Source: Halomonas eurihalina (GTDB lineage Bacteria > Pseudomonadota > Gammaproteobacteria > Pseudomonadales > Halomonadaceae). From it: 64,000 bases of DNA. The stretch covers positions 1 to 64,000 of the forward strand of contig NZ_VTPU01000012.1 in NCBI RefSeq assembly GCF_008274785.1. The letters are read 5' to 3'. The notes under the pieces are model-generated. The model saw only the letters and a program-made list of their open reading frames with translations. It did no database searches and was not told the DNA's origin. The position numbers were made by a program, and so were the translations under genes. Below, piece after piece: positions 52,804 through 61,464 of the stretch. How positions within the stretch are numbered: position 1 is the stretch's first letter; every line of letters begins with the position of its first letter.

Positions 52804-53931
52804 ATGACAAAGCTGAAAATCGGAATATGTGGTGGTGGTATCGGTGGGCTGTGCGCGGCGTTGGCGTTGCGTCGGCAGGGCCATGAGGCCGTCGTCTTCG
52901 AGCGCGCCAAACAATTTCTGCGCATCGGTGCCGACGTTAACCTCACTCCCAATGCCGTACGCGCCCTGGATCGTCTGGGTGTCGGCGAGGTCCTGCGCGA
53001 GACGGCGGCGCGTCCCACCCATCGCATCAGTCGCACCTGGGACACCGGGGAGGAGACCTCGCGTCTGCCCATGAGCGAGGCCGCCGAGCAGCGCTATGGT
53101 GCGCCGCAACTGACGATCCATCGGGGCGACTTGCTCACGGCCCTCGAGGCGTCGCTTCCGCAGGAGGCCATTCGCCTGGGCAAGCAGGCCGAGCGCATCG
53201 AAGATGGCGAGCCGATGCGCATTCACTTCGCCGATGGCAGCCACGAGGACGTCGACCTGGTGGTCGGCGGCGACGGTATTCACTCGGCTGTGCGTCGCGA
53301 GCTGTTCGGTGCGGATCGGCCCGAGTTCACTGGCCTGGTGTCCTATCGCGCGGTGGTGCCACGTAGCGCCGTGCCCGAGGTCGAGAACCTGGATGCTTTC
53401 ACCAAGTGGTGGGGACCGACGCCCGACGTCCAGGTCGTGGTCTTCCCCCTGACGCGCGGCGAAGAGGTTTTCGTCTTCGCGACCACCCCTCAGGACGACT
53501 GGCGCGATGAATCCTGGACGTTGCCCGGCGACGTCGAGGAACTGAGAGAAGTCTACAAGGACTTTCATCCCAATGTTCGCGCCCTGCTGGCGGCCTGTGA
53601 CAGCGTGACCAAGTCGGCGCTCTACGTGCGGGAACCCATGTCGCGCTGGTCGGTTGGGCACGCCACCCTGCTCGGCGATGCGGCTCATCCGATGGTGCCC
53701 TTCATGGCCCAGGGGGCCTGCATGGCGATCGAGGATGCCGTGGTGCTGTCGCGCTGCCTGGAAGGTGTCGGTCGCGATGACCTGACGTTGGCCCTGGAGC
53801 GCTATGAGCAGGCCAGGAAAGAGCGTACCGCTCAGGTACAGCGAGGCTCGCGCGCCAATGACTGGCTCAAGGGCGAAGGCAATGCCGACTGGGTCTATGG
53901 CTATGATGCCTGGGGCCTGGAACTGCCCTGA
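52804..53931 (+). CDS. FAD-dependent aromatic hydroxylase, NicC/salicylate hydroxylase-like
   Basis: A 375-residue single-component flavin monooxygenase. FAD motif IGICGGGIGGLCAALALRRQ at residues 5-24, the DG motif GGDGIHSAVRREL (about 158-170), and GDAAHPMVPFMAQGACMAIE (about 297-316). The last third, including NDWLKGEGNADWVYGYD, closely resembles 6-hydroxynicotinate 3-monooxygenase (NicC), from memory of that sequence. An ATG at 52765 lies inside the operator block and has no ribosome site; the ATG at 52804 follows AGGAA. It begins the operon with the TRAP transporter and sulfatase. Confidence 0.9.
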   Translation: MTKLKIGICGGGIGGLCAALALRRQGHEAVVFERAKQFLRIGADVNLTPNAVRALDRLGVGEVLRETAARPTHRISRTWDTGEETSRLPMSEAAEQRYGAPQLTIHRGDLLTALEASLPQEAIRLGKQAERIEDGEPMRIHFADGSHEDVDLVVGGDGIHSAVRRELFGADRPEFTGLVSYRAVVPRSAVPEVENLDAFTKWWGPTPDVQVVVFPLTRGEEVFVFATTPQDDWRDESWTLPGDVEELREVYKDFHPNVRALLAACDSVTKSALYVREPMSRWSVGHATLLGDAAHPMVPFMAQGACMAIEDAVVLSRCLEGVGRDDLTLALERYEQARKERTAQVQRGSRANDWLKGEGNADWVYGYDAWGLELP

Positions 53932-53988
53932 TATCGCCCGGGCACCGACTCATCGAACTCAATAACAACACCCGAGGAAAGACCGACC

Positions 53989-54966
53989 ATGACCAAGCAG
54001 CTCCTGTTCAAGTCCCTGTTGAGCCTGTCGTTGATCGGGGCGGCCACGGTCGCTCACGCCGAGGAGGTAACGCTCAACGCCGTTTCCTTCACGCCCAAGA
54101 CGGCGGTGGTGTCCCACGGTTTCAAAGAATTCGTCACGGCCATCAACGAGAAGTTCGATGGTGAGCTCGAGATCAACTGGCGCGGTGGCCCCGAGGTGAT
54201 GCCGCCTTTCCGGTTGGCCGATGCCGTGCGCAATGGCTCCATCGACATGGCGCTGACCAGTCCCAGCTACTATTCCGGGCTCGTGCCGTCGGCCACGGCG
54301 TCCAACCTTTCCTTCAAGACCTATGAGGAAATCGCCGAAACCGACTACCTGGAGCGCATGACCCAGGTGCATGCCGAGCGTGGCCTGCATTTGCTCGGCG
54401 AGATTCCGGCCAGCCCGGTGAAGTTCTTCCTGTTCTTCAAGGATGAGGTGACCGGCCTCGACGACCTGGAAGGCAAGCGCATTCGTGTCTTCCCGACCAT
54501 CCTGCCGTTCGTGGAATCCCTGGGCGCCGAACCCTTGGTGATGCCCATGGGCGAGATCTACACCGCCATGGAGCGGGGTGTCATCGATGGCTTCGCCCAG
54601 AGCAACCTGGGTTGGGTCGACCAGTTCGAGGACGTGGTCAACTACTACATCACGCCCCCCTACTATCGCGCCGGCTTCAGCGTGCTGGTCAATCCGGATG
54701 CCTGGAGCGAACTGCCCGAGGAACTGCGCGGCCGGGTGCAAACCTATCTGCGCGAGGAATTGGCGTCGGAGATCGATCAGAGCTGGGACGAGATCATCGC
54801 TACCGGCTACCAGCAGATGGAAGACGCCGGGTTCCAGGAGGTCAAGCTGACCGGGGACGCTGCCGACGAGTACCTGAATACCGCGATCGAGGCCGCCTGG
54901 CAGCATCTCGCCGAAGATGTCGACCCTGAGCTGCATGCCGAACTCAAGGCGATGCTCGTCGACTGA
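53989..54966 (+). CDS. dctP: TRAP transporter substrate-binding protein (DctP type)
   Basis: A 325-residue periplasmic protein with a signal peptide (about residues 1-24, ending ATVAHAEE). It has the DctP fold, with GGPEVMPPFRLADAVRNGSIDMA (about residues 67-89) and KRIRVFPTILPFVESLGAEPLVM (conserved Arg for carboxylate substrates). It captures the substrate for the DctQM permease encoded next. Carboxylate-containing aromatic substrates are plausible. Confidence 0.92.
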   Translation: MTKQLLFKSLLSLSLIGAATVAHAEEVTLNAVSFTPKTAVVSHGFKEFVTAINEKFDGELEINWRGGPEVMPPFRLADAVRNGSIDMALTSPSYYSGLVPSATASNLSFKTYEEIAETDYLERMTQVHAERGLHLLGEIPASPVKFFLFFKDEVTGLDDLEGKRIRVFPTILPFVESLGAEPLVMPMGEIYTAMERGVIDGFAQSNLGWVDQFEDVVNYYITPPYYRAGFSVLVNPDAWSELPEELRGRVQTYLREELASEIDQSWDEIIATGYQQMEDAGFQEVKLTGDAADEYLNTAIEAAWQHLAEDVDPELHAELKAMLVD

Positions 54967-55030
54967 AATGTGACCCGATGCCGGTGCCGGTCGTGGCGCC
55001 GGTATCCATCCACTTCCCGGGGCTTTCGCT

Positions 55031-55543
55031 ATGGATGATTCCCTCACCGTCGAGCACGCGACGTCCAACGCCTTCATGCGTGGCGTCAGTCGACTCAACC
55101 TGTGGCTGGCCTGGTTCAGTGGCCTGGTGCTGGTGCTCGCCACCGGGCTGGTATTCCTGGAAATCCTGTCGCGGCTGATCTTCGATCGTTCGCTGGTCTG
55201 GGTCGTCGAGCTCAGCGAGTATGCGCTGCTCTACATGACCTTTCTCGGCGCGCCCTACCTGCTCGAAAAGCATCGGCATGTGGCCATCGACCTGGTGACC
55301 GAAGCCCTGCCCGAGTGGCCGCGGCGCCTGCTGGTCGCGGCCATGAGCGCGCTGGCCGCGGTGGCCTGCGGCTACTGCGCCTGGGTAGGCGGGCTGGTGA
55401 CGCTCGACCAGCTCGAGCACGGGATGCGCGAAACCACACTGATGCGCCCGCCGAGCTACCTGATCACCCTGGTCTTTCCCCTCGGCATGCTGCTGCTCGC
55501 GATCCAGTTCGTGGCGCAGACTTTCGACAGTTTCAAGCGCTGA
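55031..55543 (+). CDS. dctQ: TRAP transporter small permease (DctQ type)
   Basis: A 170-residue membrane protein with four hydrophobic helices (about residues 24-46, 60-80, 98-118, 137-157), standard for DctQ. It has RLIFDRSLVWVVELSEYALLYMTFLG around TM2. Forms the inner-membrane complex with DctM. Lies 64 bases after the binding protein and before DctM. Confidence 0.88.
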   Translation: MDDSLTVEHATSNAFMRGVSRLNLWLAWFSGLVLVLATGLVFLEILSRLIFDRSLVWVVELSEYALLYMTFLGAPYLLEKHRHVAIDLVTEALPEWPRRLLVAAMSALAAVACGYCAWVGGLVTLDQLEHGMRETTLMRPPSYLITLVFPLGMLLLAIQFVAQTFDSFKR

Positions 55544-55586
55544 GCCCCGTCGGCTCGCGCAACAATAATCTCCTCTGGAGGCTGAT

Positions 55587-56903
55587 ATGGACTGGTGGCT
55601 GACGCTGCTCCTGCTCATGGGACCGCTCCTGCTACTGATGATGCTTGGCATGCCGGTGGCGTTCGCCTTCCTGGTTGTCAATCTGGTGGGCGCCTATGTG
55701 CTGCTGGGCGGCATGTCGGGCGTCGAGCAACTGGTGATCAACACCACCGGCGCGCTGACCAGTTTCACGCTGGTTCCCATTGCCATGTTCATGATCATGG
55801 GCGAGGTGATGTTCCGTTCGGGCATTGCCAATGACCTGCTGGACACGCTCGACAAGTGGTTCGGCAAGCTTCGTGGACGCCTGGCCTTCATGGCCGTGGG
55901 CGGCGGGGTGCTGTTTTCCACCCTGACCGGCAACAGCATGGGCTCCATCGCGCTGCTGGGCTCCAGCCTGGTGCCCGAGATGGAGAAGCGCGGTTACCAG
56001 AAGCCCATGTCGCTGGGGCCGATTCTTGGCTCTGCCGGCCTGGCGATCATGATTCCACCAAGCTCGCTGGCCGTCGTGCTGGGGGTCGTGGCCGAATTGC
56101 CGATCGGCCGGTTGCTGATTGCCATCATTCTGCCCGGCTTGCTGATGGCGGTGCTCTATACCATCTACATCCTCGGTCGCTGCACGCTGCAGCCGGAAGT
56201 GGCGCCATCCTTCGACGTCGCGCCCACGCCGATGCGGGTCAAACTCGAGGCCGGGGCACGCAACATCCTGCCCATCGGCATCATCGTCTTCGCCGTGGTC
56301 GGTGTGATCTTCCTGGGCCTGGCCACGCCCACCGAGGCGGCCGCCTCGGGCGCCGTGGCGACGGTGTTGCTGGCGCTGTTCAAGCGCCGCCTGAGCCTCG
56401 ATATCTTCAAGAGCTCGATGTTCGAAAGCGCCGCCATCTCGGTGATGGTGCTGTTGATCGTCGCCGGCGCCATCGCCTTTACCCAGCTGCTGTCCTTCAC
56501 CGGGGCGACCTTCGGCCTGATGGATGCCGTGCTCGGACTGCCCTTCGGCAACAAGACCATCGTGCTGGCCATGGTGCTGACTATCGTGGTGCTCGGCATG
56601 TTCATGGGGCCCTTGCCGATCATGATGATCACCCTGCCGATCTTCGTGCCGGTGGTGGAACAGTTCGGTTTCGACCCCCTGTGGTTCGCCGTCCTTTTCC
56701 TGATCGCCATCGAGACTGGCTCCACCTCGCCGCCGCTGGGTGCGGCGCTGTTCGTGATGAAGGCGGTGGCGCCCGAGGGCACGCGAATGGGCAGCATCTA
56801 CAAGTCGGCGTTGCCTTTCCTGGCCTGCGACTTCCTGGCCATCGGTATCGTTTTCGCCTTTCCCGAGATCGTCACCTGGCCGGTCGCCCTGATGTTCGAC
56901 TGA
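55587..56903 (+). CDS. dctM: TRAP transporter large permease (DctM type)
   Basis: A 438-residue permease with about twelve helices. Family features: LGMPVAFAFLVVNLVGAY, GEVMFRSGIANDLLDTLDKWFG, GNSMGSIALLGSSLVPEM, and the C-terminal GSTSPPLGAALFVMK. It uses the sodium gradient for uptake. Completes the DctPQM transporter between the FAD hydroxylase and the sulfatase, so substrate import and processing are co-expressed. Confidence 0.93.
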   Translation: MDWWLTLLLLMGPLLLLMMLGMPVAFAFLVVNLVGAYVLLGGMSGVEQLVINTTGALTSFTLVPIAMFMIMGEVMFRSGIANDLLDTLDKWFGKLRGRLAFMAVGGGVLFSTLTGNSMGSIALLGSSLVPEMEKRGYQKPMSLGPILGSAGLAIMIPPSSLAVVLGVVAELPIGRLLIAIILPGLLMAVLYTIYILGRCTLQPEVAPSFDVAPTPMRVKLEAGARNILPIGIIVFAVVGVIFLGLATPTEAAASGAVATVLLALFKRRLSLDIFKSSMFESAAISVMVLLIVAGAIAFTQLLSFTGATFGLMDAVLGLPFGNKTIVLAMVLTIVVLGMFMGPLPIMMITLPIFVPVVEQFGFDPLWFAVLFLIAIETGSTSPPLGAALFVMKAVAPEGTRMGSIYKSALPFLACDFLAIGIVFAFPEIVTWPVALMFD

Positions 56904-56960
56904 GTGTTCGATTGAGCCGGTGCCCGGCGAGCGACGCCGGACATCCCTGAGGAAGCCATC

Positions 56961-58535
56961 ATGCGACGCCCGAATTTCGTCATCTTCGTCACCGACCAGC
57001 AGCGCGCCGAGCATCTGGGATGCTATGGGGATCCCACCGTGAGGACGCCTAACCTGGATGGCCTGGCCGCCGAAGGCGTGCGCTTCGAGCGTTTCCATGT
57101 CGCCACGCCAATCTGCCAGCCCAATCGGGCCTGTCTGGTCACCGGACAGCAACCCTCGGTCAACGGCGTCCGTCAGAACGGGATTCCGCTGGATCTGGAC
57201 AGCGTCACCTTCGCCGACGTGTTGCGCGATGCCGGCTACAACACCGGCTATATCGGCAAGGCCCACTTCCAGAACGTCACCGACATTGCGGCGCCCGAGC
57301 GTCGCCAGAAGGGGAAGGGAGAGTCCTTGCCCGACGCGCTGGGCCATAGCCTGCGCCGACAGCGAACGGGGGATGCCTATCGCTGGGAAGTACGCCGCCG
57401 CTGGGCGGATAATCCCGACCTGGAACTGCCGACCCCTTATTACGGCTTCGACCACGTGCGCCTGTGTATCGGCCATGGCGATCAGGTGGAGGGGCACTAT
57501 ACGGCCTGGCTGCGCGCGCGTCGGGGGGATTCCGAGAGTCTGCGCGGCCCGGAGAATGCCCTGCCGGATGCGGGCATCACGGCCCCGCAATGCTGGCGTA
57601 CGGCACTGCCGGAGGCCGATTATCCGACTCGTTATGTCGCCGAGCAGGCCTGCGATTTCCTCGAACAACAGCAGGCCGACACCCCCTTTGCGCTGGTGGT
57701 GTCCTTTCCCGACCCACATCATCCCTTCACGCCTCCGGGACGTTACTGGTCAATGTATGACCCCGACGATGTCGTGTTGCCTCCCAATGCCGGCGAGTCC
57801 GTCGCAGGGATTCCCGGGCTGCCCGCCTCGGCGCTGACGGCCTATCGCTGGGGCCTGGACGAGCCGGACAGCCATTGGCCGCTGACGCTTTCCGAGCGGC
57901 AGATCCGGGAAATCATCGCCCTCAACTACGGCAGCATCAGCATGATCGATGACGCCGTGGGCGAGGTGATGACACGCCTTGAGGCGTTGGGGCTGAACGA
58001 CGATACCGTGGTGGCCTTCACGTCCGACCATGGCGATTACATGGGCGATCACGGCACCGTGCTCAAGCTCGGCCTGCACTTCCAGAGTGTCGTGCGCGTG
58101 CCCTTGATCTGGCGCGACCCGCATGCTCCCGGGGCGGGCGGGTGCGTGTCCCGTCGCCTGGGCAGCGCCATCGATCTGGCTCCGACCCTGCTGCAGCGGG
58201 CCGGTCTGCGTATTCCGATCGGCATGCAGGGGCGTGATCTCTTCGATGGAGCGCCCGCCGACCCGGTGCTCATCGAGGATGCTGGTATCGAGGTGTTTCG
58301 CGATGGCGATGCGGGGCGTGGCATCACCACCCTGGTGACGGATGAGTGGCGGCTCAGCCTTTTCGAAGGTGCGCCGGGCGGTGAGCTCTATCACCTGGCC
58401 GAGGATCCGCATGAGACGCGCAATCTCTGGGAGGATCCGGACAGCCAGTCGCGCAAGGCGAGCCTGCTCGAGTGCCTGGTTCGACGCATGGCCGAGCTGC
58501 GTGACAAGCGCCTTTCGGCATCGGCCAGAGCCTGA
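56961..58535 (+). CDS. Type I sulfatase (CxPxR), cytoplasmic
   Basis: A 524-residue arylsulfatase-superfamily enzyme. The formylglycine site is CQPNRACLVTG with Cys52, Pro54, Arg56 (CxPxR). Metal-site Asp residues are in FVIFVTDQQRA and in FTSDHGDYMGDHG; HHPFTPPG is present. There is no signal peptide, so it acts in the cytoplasm on an imported sulfate (or possibly phosphonate or phosphate) ester. It needs a formylglycine-generating enzyme, none of which is in the window. It follows DctM by 57 bases. Alternative: a phosphonate monoester hydrolase of the same superfamily. Confidence 0.88.
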   Translation: MRRPNFVIFVTDQQRAEHLGCYGDPTVRTPNLDGLAAEGVRFERFHVATPICQPNRACLVTGQQPSVNGVRQNGIPLDLDSVTFADVLRDAGYNTGYIGKAHFQNVTDIAAPERRQKGKGESLPDALGHSLRRQRTGDAYRWEVRRRWADNPDLELPTPYYGFDHVRLCIGHGDQVEGHYTAWLRARRGDSESLRGPENALPDAGITAPQCWRTALPEADYPTRYVAEQACDFLEQQQADTPFALVVSFPDPHHPFTPPGRYWSMYDPDDVVLPPNAGESVAGIPGLPASALTAYRWGLDEPDSHWPLTLSERQIREIIALNYGSISMIDDAVGEVMTRLEALGLNDDTVVAFTSDHGDYMGDHGTVLKLGLHFQSVVRVPLIWRDPHAPGAGGCVSRRLGSAIDLAPTLLQRAGLRIPIGMQGRDLFDGAPADPVLIEDAGIEVFRDGDAGRGITTLVTDEWRLSLFEGAPGGELYHLAEDPHETRNLWEDPDSQSRKASLLECLVRRMAELRDKRLSASARA

Positions 58536-58639
58536 CGTGCGGACCGCCGATTCGAGGCGTGCCAGTAAGCATTGAGACGCCATATATTTTCTTTTAATTC
58601 AGGTAGTTACTGGTTGTTCCGACAGCCCGGAAACGTGCC
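58536..58639. other. Gap between the sulfatase and the iclR promoter
   Basis: First part of a 311-base gene-free interval. It contains an AT-rich stretch (CATATATTTTCTTTTAATTC, about 58580-58600) but no recognisable gene or strong terminator; the iclR promoter and regulon block follow. Confidence 0.4.
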
Positions 58640-58711
58640 TTGACAAAGCAGGCATCGACGGCTATTTTTGAGTTGTATCAAATAAGAAATATGGTTTCAA
58701 ATATGATCCAT
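58640..58711 (+). promoter_or_regulatory. Promoter and 35-bp regulon block of the IclR gene
   Basis: TTGACA (58640-58645), exactly 17 bp, then TATTTT (58663-58668). The 35-bp block 58677-58711 sits at the start site and matches 31 of 35 bases with the block before the hydroxylase operon. It points to autoregulation of iclR and, as the downstream genes run in the same direction, to control of the second catabolic operon as well. Confidence 0.82.
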
Positions 58712-58846
58712 TAAGGATCGGCATCGGACAAGCAGTGCATCGGCTCGCGGGTTGCGATCCGGTATCTTGGGCTCAGGGGCGCCACACGCCTTGCATGAAT
58801 GGACAGGTTGGCGCGAACGATCCCGACACCAAGCGACGAGGATGCA

Positions 58847-59659
58847 ATGAACGATAGTGAAAAGGATGCACGCAAATACATGATTCCGGGCCTGGAGCGC
58901 GGTTTGATCATCCTGATGGAGCTGAGTCGCAACCATCGGGAGATGAGCTTCGCCGAGATCGTCAAGCGCGTCGATATTCCCAAGGCAACGGCCTATCGTG
59001 CGATCCAGACCCTCGAGTACATGGGGTTCATTCGGCGCCATCCCTCTACCGGCCTGTATACGCTCGGCGTCAACGTGCTGCGCCTGGGTTTCGAGTATGT
59101 CGCGTCCCTGGATGTCGTCCAGGTCGGCCAGCCGGTGATCGAGTCGCTGCGGGACCAGACCGGCTGTTCGAGTCACATCGCCATTCGCGATGGACGCGAT
59201 GTCATCTACGTGGCCAGGGTCAGTGCGGCCAACGCCACGATTCGGCGAGTCAGCGTCGGTACCCGGTTGCCGGTTCACCGTACCTCCCTGGGGAGGATGC
59301 TGCTGACCGGCCTGAGCCGTGAGGCATTCGAGGAGCTCTATCCCGAGGAGGCGCTGCCGGACAATGAGCCCGGCGCGCCGGCGGATCGGGAGGCGCTGTG
59401 GCAACTGGTCCAGGAGGATCGCCAGCGCGGCTATGTGATCGGGGAGTCCTTCTTCCAGTTCGGCATCTCCTCCATCGTCTATCCGCTGTTCAATCACGAC
59501 GGCGAGGTCGAAGGCGTGGTCAGCATCATGGTGCCGGTGCACGAGATCCCGGAAGGCGATCGCGAGCGCCTGCGTCACAGCGTCGCCGAAGCGGCCGACA
59601 ACATTTCGAATCTACTGGGATATCAGGGCCATCCCGGGGAGCGCAGTCAGATGACATGA
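58847..59659 (+). CDS. IclR-family regulator of the catabolic supercluster
   Basis: A 270-residue IclR protein: winged HTH about residues 13-75 (MSFAEIVKRVDIPKATAYRAIQ, split by helices) and effector domain about 90-260 (PVHRTSLGRMLLTGLS, GYVIGESFFQFGISS). Start at the ATG at 58847 (MNDSEKD) behind GAGG; the longer frame from 58799 has no ribosome site. It lies just behind a 35-bp block repeated before the two other catabolic operons and is the strongest candidate to bind it. Its ligand is probably the pathway substrate or a ring-cleavage intermediate. Confidence 0.9.
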   Translation: MNDSEKDARKYMIPGLERGLIILMELSRNHREMSFAEIVKRVDIPKATAYRAIQTLEYMGFIRRHPSTGLYTLGVNVLRLGFEYVASLDVVQVGQPVIESLRDQTGCSSHIAIRDGRDVIYVARVSAANATIRRVSVGTRLPVHRTSLGRMLLTGLSREAFEELYPEEALPDNEPGAPADREALWQLVQEDRQRGYVIGESFFQFGISSIVYPLFNHDGEVEGVVSIMVPVHEIPEGDRERLRHSVAEAADNISNLLGYQGHPGERSQMT

Positions 59660-59823
59660 CGACAGTCTGACTCCATTGCCGGATGCCCATCGAGTCCGTG
59701 TCCGGCCAGAACCACAGATCACCACGCAGTCGTCGCGATGCCCAGGCGCCGCGAAGAGGGGCTTCGTGTGTCTGAAACATCCAACAAGAGTGACGCTCGA
59801 GGTCACGTCAGCAGGAGATCGAC

Positions 59824-60753
59824 ATGAGTATCGTGGGTATCGAAGCGCTGGAGTTCGGCGCCGAAGACATCGAGACCGGCAAGCGGTTCGCCGAGGATTT
59901 CGGCCTGACCTGCATCGAGGAAGGCGCCGAGGGGGCGACCTTCGAAGCGCTCAACGGCGCCCGCCTGGCGGTCCGTGGCATCGATGATCCGACGCTTCCC
60001 GAGGCGTTCGAGGCAGGTTCGACCCTGCGCCGCATGACCTGGGGCGTGGCGGGTGCCGAGGCGCTGGCGGCATTGCGTGAACGCCTGCGCGATCAGCCGG
60101 GCTTCGTCGACCATGGCGACAGCCTCGAGTGCCGCGACCCCAACGGCCTGGCCGTGCGCATTCAGCCCACCTCGCTGCGTGATGTGGAACTGGAAGTGAC
60201 GCCGATCAACCAATGGGGCGACATGCGTCGGGTCGACCAGCCGAGCCCGGTCTATGAACGCGCCACGCCGGCCAGCATCGGCCATGCGGTCTTCTTCGTC
60301 GACGACCTGGAGGCCAGTGAACACTTCTATCGTGACTTGCTGGGGTTCTCCGTCTCCGACCGCTATATCGATCGTGCCGTCTTCCTGCGCATGCAGGCGC
60401 GTGGCGGGCACCACAACCTCTTTCTCCTGAAGCTGCCGCATCGCGGTGCGGGGCTCAATCACGTGGCCTTCACGGTGCGCGACATCCATGAGGTGATCGG
60501 CGGTGGCCTGGCCATGAACCGGCGCCAGTGGAGCACCTTCATCGGCCCGGGGCGTCACCCGGTTTCCTCCGCCTACTTCTGGTACTTCAACAGCCCGCTG
60601 GGCGGCGCTTTCGAGTATTACACCAACGAAGACTATCTGACCGAGGCCTGGGAACCGAGAGAGATGCAGCACTCCCTGGAGTCCTTCACCGAATGGGCCA
60701 TCGAGGGGGGTATCGACGCCGATACCCGACGCCAGAAGAAGCCCGAAGCCTGA
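59824..60753 (+). CDS. Extradiol dioxygenase-like VOC-family protein
   Basis: A 309-residue two-domain vicinal-oxygen-chelate protein. The C-terminal domain has the complete 2-His-1-carboxylate set His154 (SIGHAVFFV), His213 (LNHVAFTV) and Glu264 (GAFEYYTNED), as in type I extradiol ring-cleavage dioxygenases such as catechol 2,3-dioxygenase. The N-terminal domain (residues 1-130) lacks the ligands. It could cleave a dihydroxylated ring formed upstream. AGGAGATCGAC precedes the ATG. First gene of the second catabolic operon, 164 bases after iclR. Confidence 0.9.
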   Translation: MSIVGIEALEFGAEDIETGKRFAEDFGLTCIEEGAEGATFEALNGARLAVRGIDDPTLPEAFEAGSTLRRMTWGVAGAEALAALRERLRDQPGFVDHGDSLECRDPNGLAVRIQPTSLRDVELEVTPINQWGDMRRVDQPSPVYERATPASIGHAVFFVDDLEASEHFYRDLLGFSVSDRYIDRAVFLRMQARGGHHNLFLLKLPHRGAGLNHVAFTVRDIHEVIGGGLAMNRRQWSTFIGPGRHPVSSAYFWYFNSPLGGAFEYYTNEDYLTEAWEPREMQHSLESFTEWAIEGGIDADTRRQKKPEA

Positions 60754-60928
60754 TTCCGGCCGGGCCATGACGGCCCGGCAGTCGACAGTCGAGAACCAGA
60801 GCCGATCGCCTGCGGGCGACCGGTCCGGGGAGCCTTTGTCCCGACGTTCGGCATGGAGCCGTCGGAGCGCATGCAAGAAGGCATCTTCCGGACACCGACG
60901 ACAACCGCACTACCCGAGGAGACATACC

Positions 60929-61450
60929 ATGTCCGCACAGTTCGAAACCTGGAAAAAACCCGACGATCTATCCTTCAACGACTGGATCGAGTCCCGCATC
61001 GCGCGCTTCAAGGGCCGCAAGTATGACTGGAACGCCCTGAAGTTCCAGGCCGATTACGATCCCAAGTATCGCCGCGCCCAGATGCGCTACATCGGTACCG
61101 GGGCCACCGGCGTGGCCAATGACACCAACACCATCCCGGCCGAGCACTTCACCTTCTCGACCATGGTGCTGCCCTCCAAGTGCGAGGGGCCGTTGCACGT
61201 GCATGACGACGTCGAGGAAGTGTTCTTCGTGCTCAAGGGCTCGATCCGCCTGTTCCTCAAGGATGGTGATCACTATACCGAGACCGTGCTCGAGGAGCGT
61301 GACGTGGTCTCCGTGCCGCCGGGCATCTATCGCGGCCTGCTCAACGAGAGCGAGGAAGAGGCGCTGATGTGCGTAATGCTGGGCACGCCCACGCCGCAGA
61401 TCCCGACCTACCCGGACGATCACCCGCTTTCCAAGGTCAAGCGCAACTGA
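60929..61450 (+). CDS. Single-domain cupin, putative dioxygenase or isomerase
   Basis: A 173-residue cupin. The metal motif is present in GPLHVHDDVEEVFFVLKG (about residues 87-104: H-x-H...E) and the second motif in VSVPPGIYRGLLNES, though the second motif's usual His is replaced near Y-R-G. It could be an accessory enzyme acting on a ring-cleavage product. ATG at 60929 follows GAGGAGAC; the frame upstream to 60767 has no support. Next gene follows by 14 bases. Confidence 0.85.
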   Translation: MSAQFETWKKPDDLSFNDWIESRIARFKGRKYDWNALKFQADYDPKYRRAQMRYIGTGATGVANDTNTIPAEHFTFSTMVLPSKCEGPLHVHDDVEEVFFVLKGSIRLFLKDGDHYTETVLEERDVVSVPPGIYRGLLNESEEEALMCVMLGTPTPQIPTYPDDHPLSKVKRN

Positions 61451-61464
61451 TGACGGAGGCGGCC

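Noticed and set aside
55632-57722. A 696-residue open frame on the minus strand across dctM and the sulfatase gene.
   Set aside because: Its composition is His/Gln/Gly/Arg-rich, typical of antisense frames in GC-rich DNA, and both overlapped plus-strand genes have clear family motifs.
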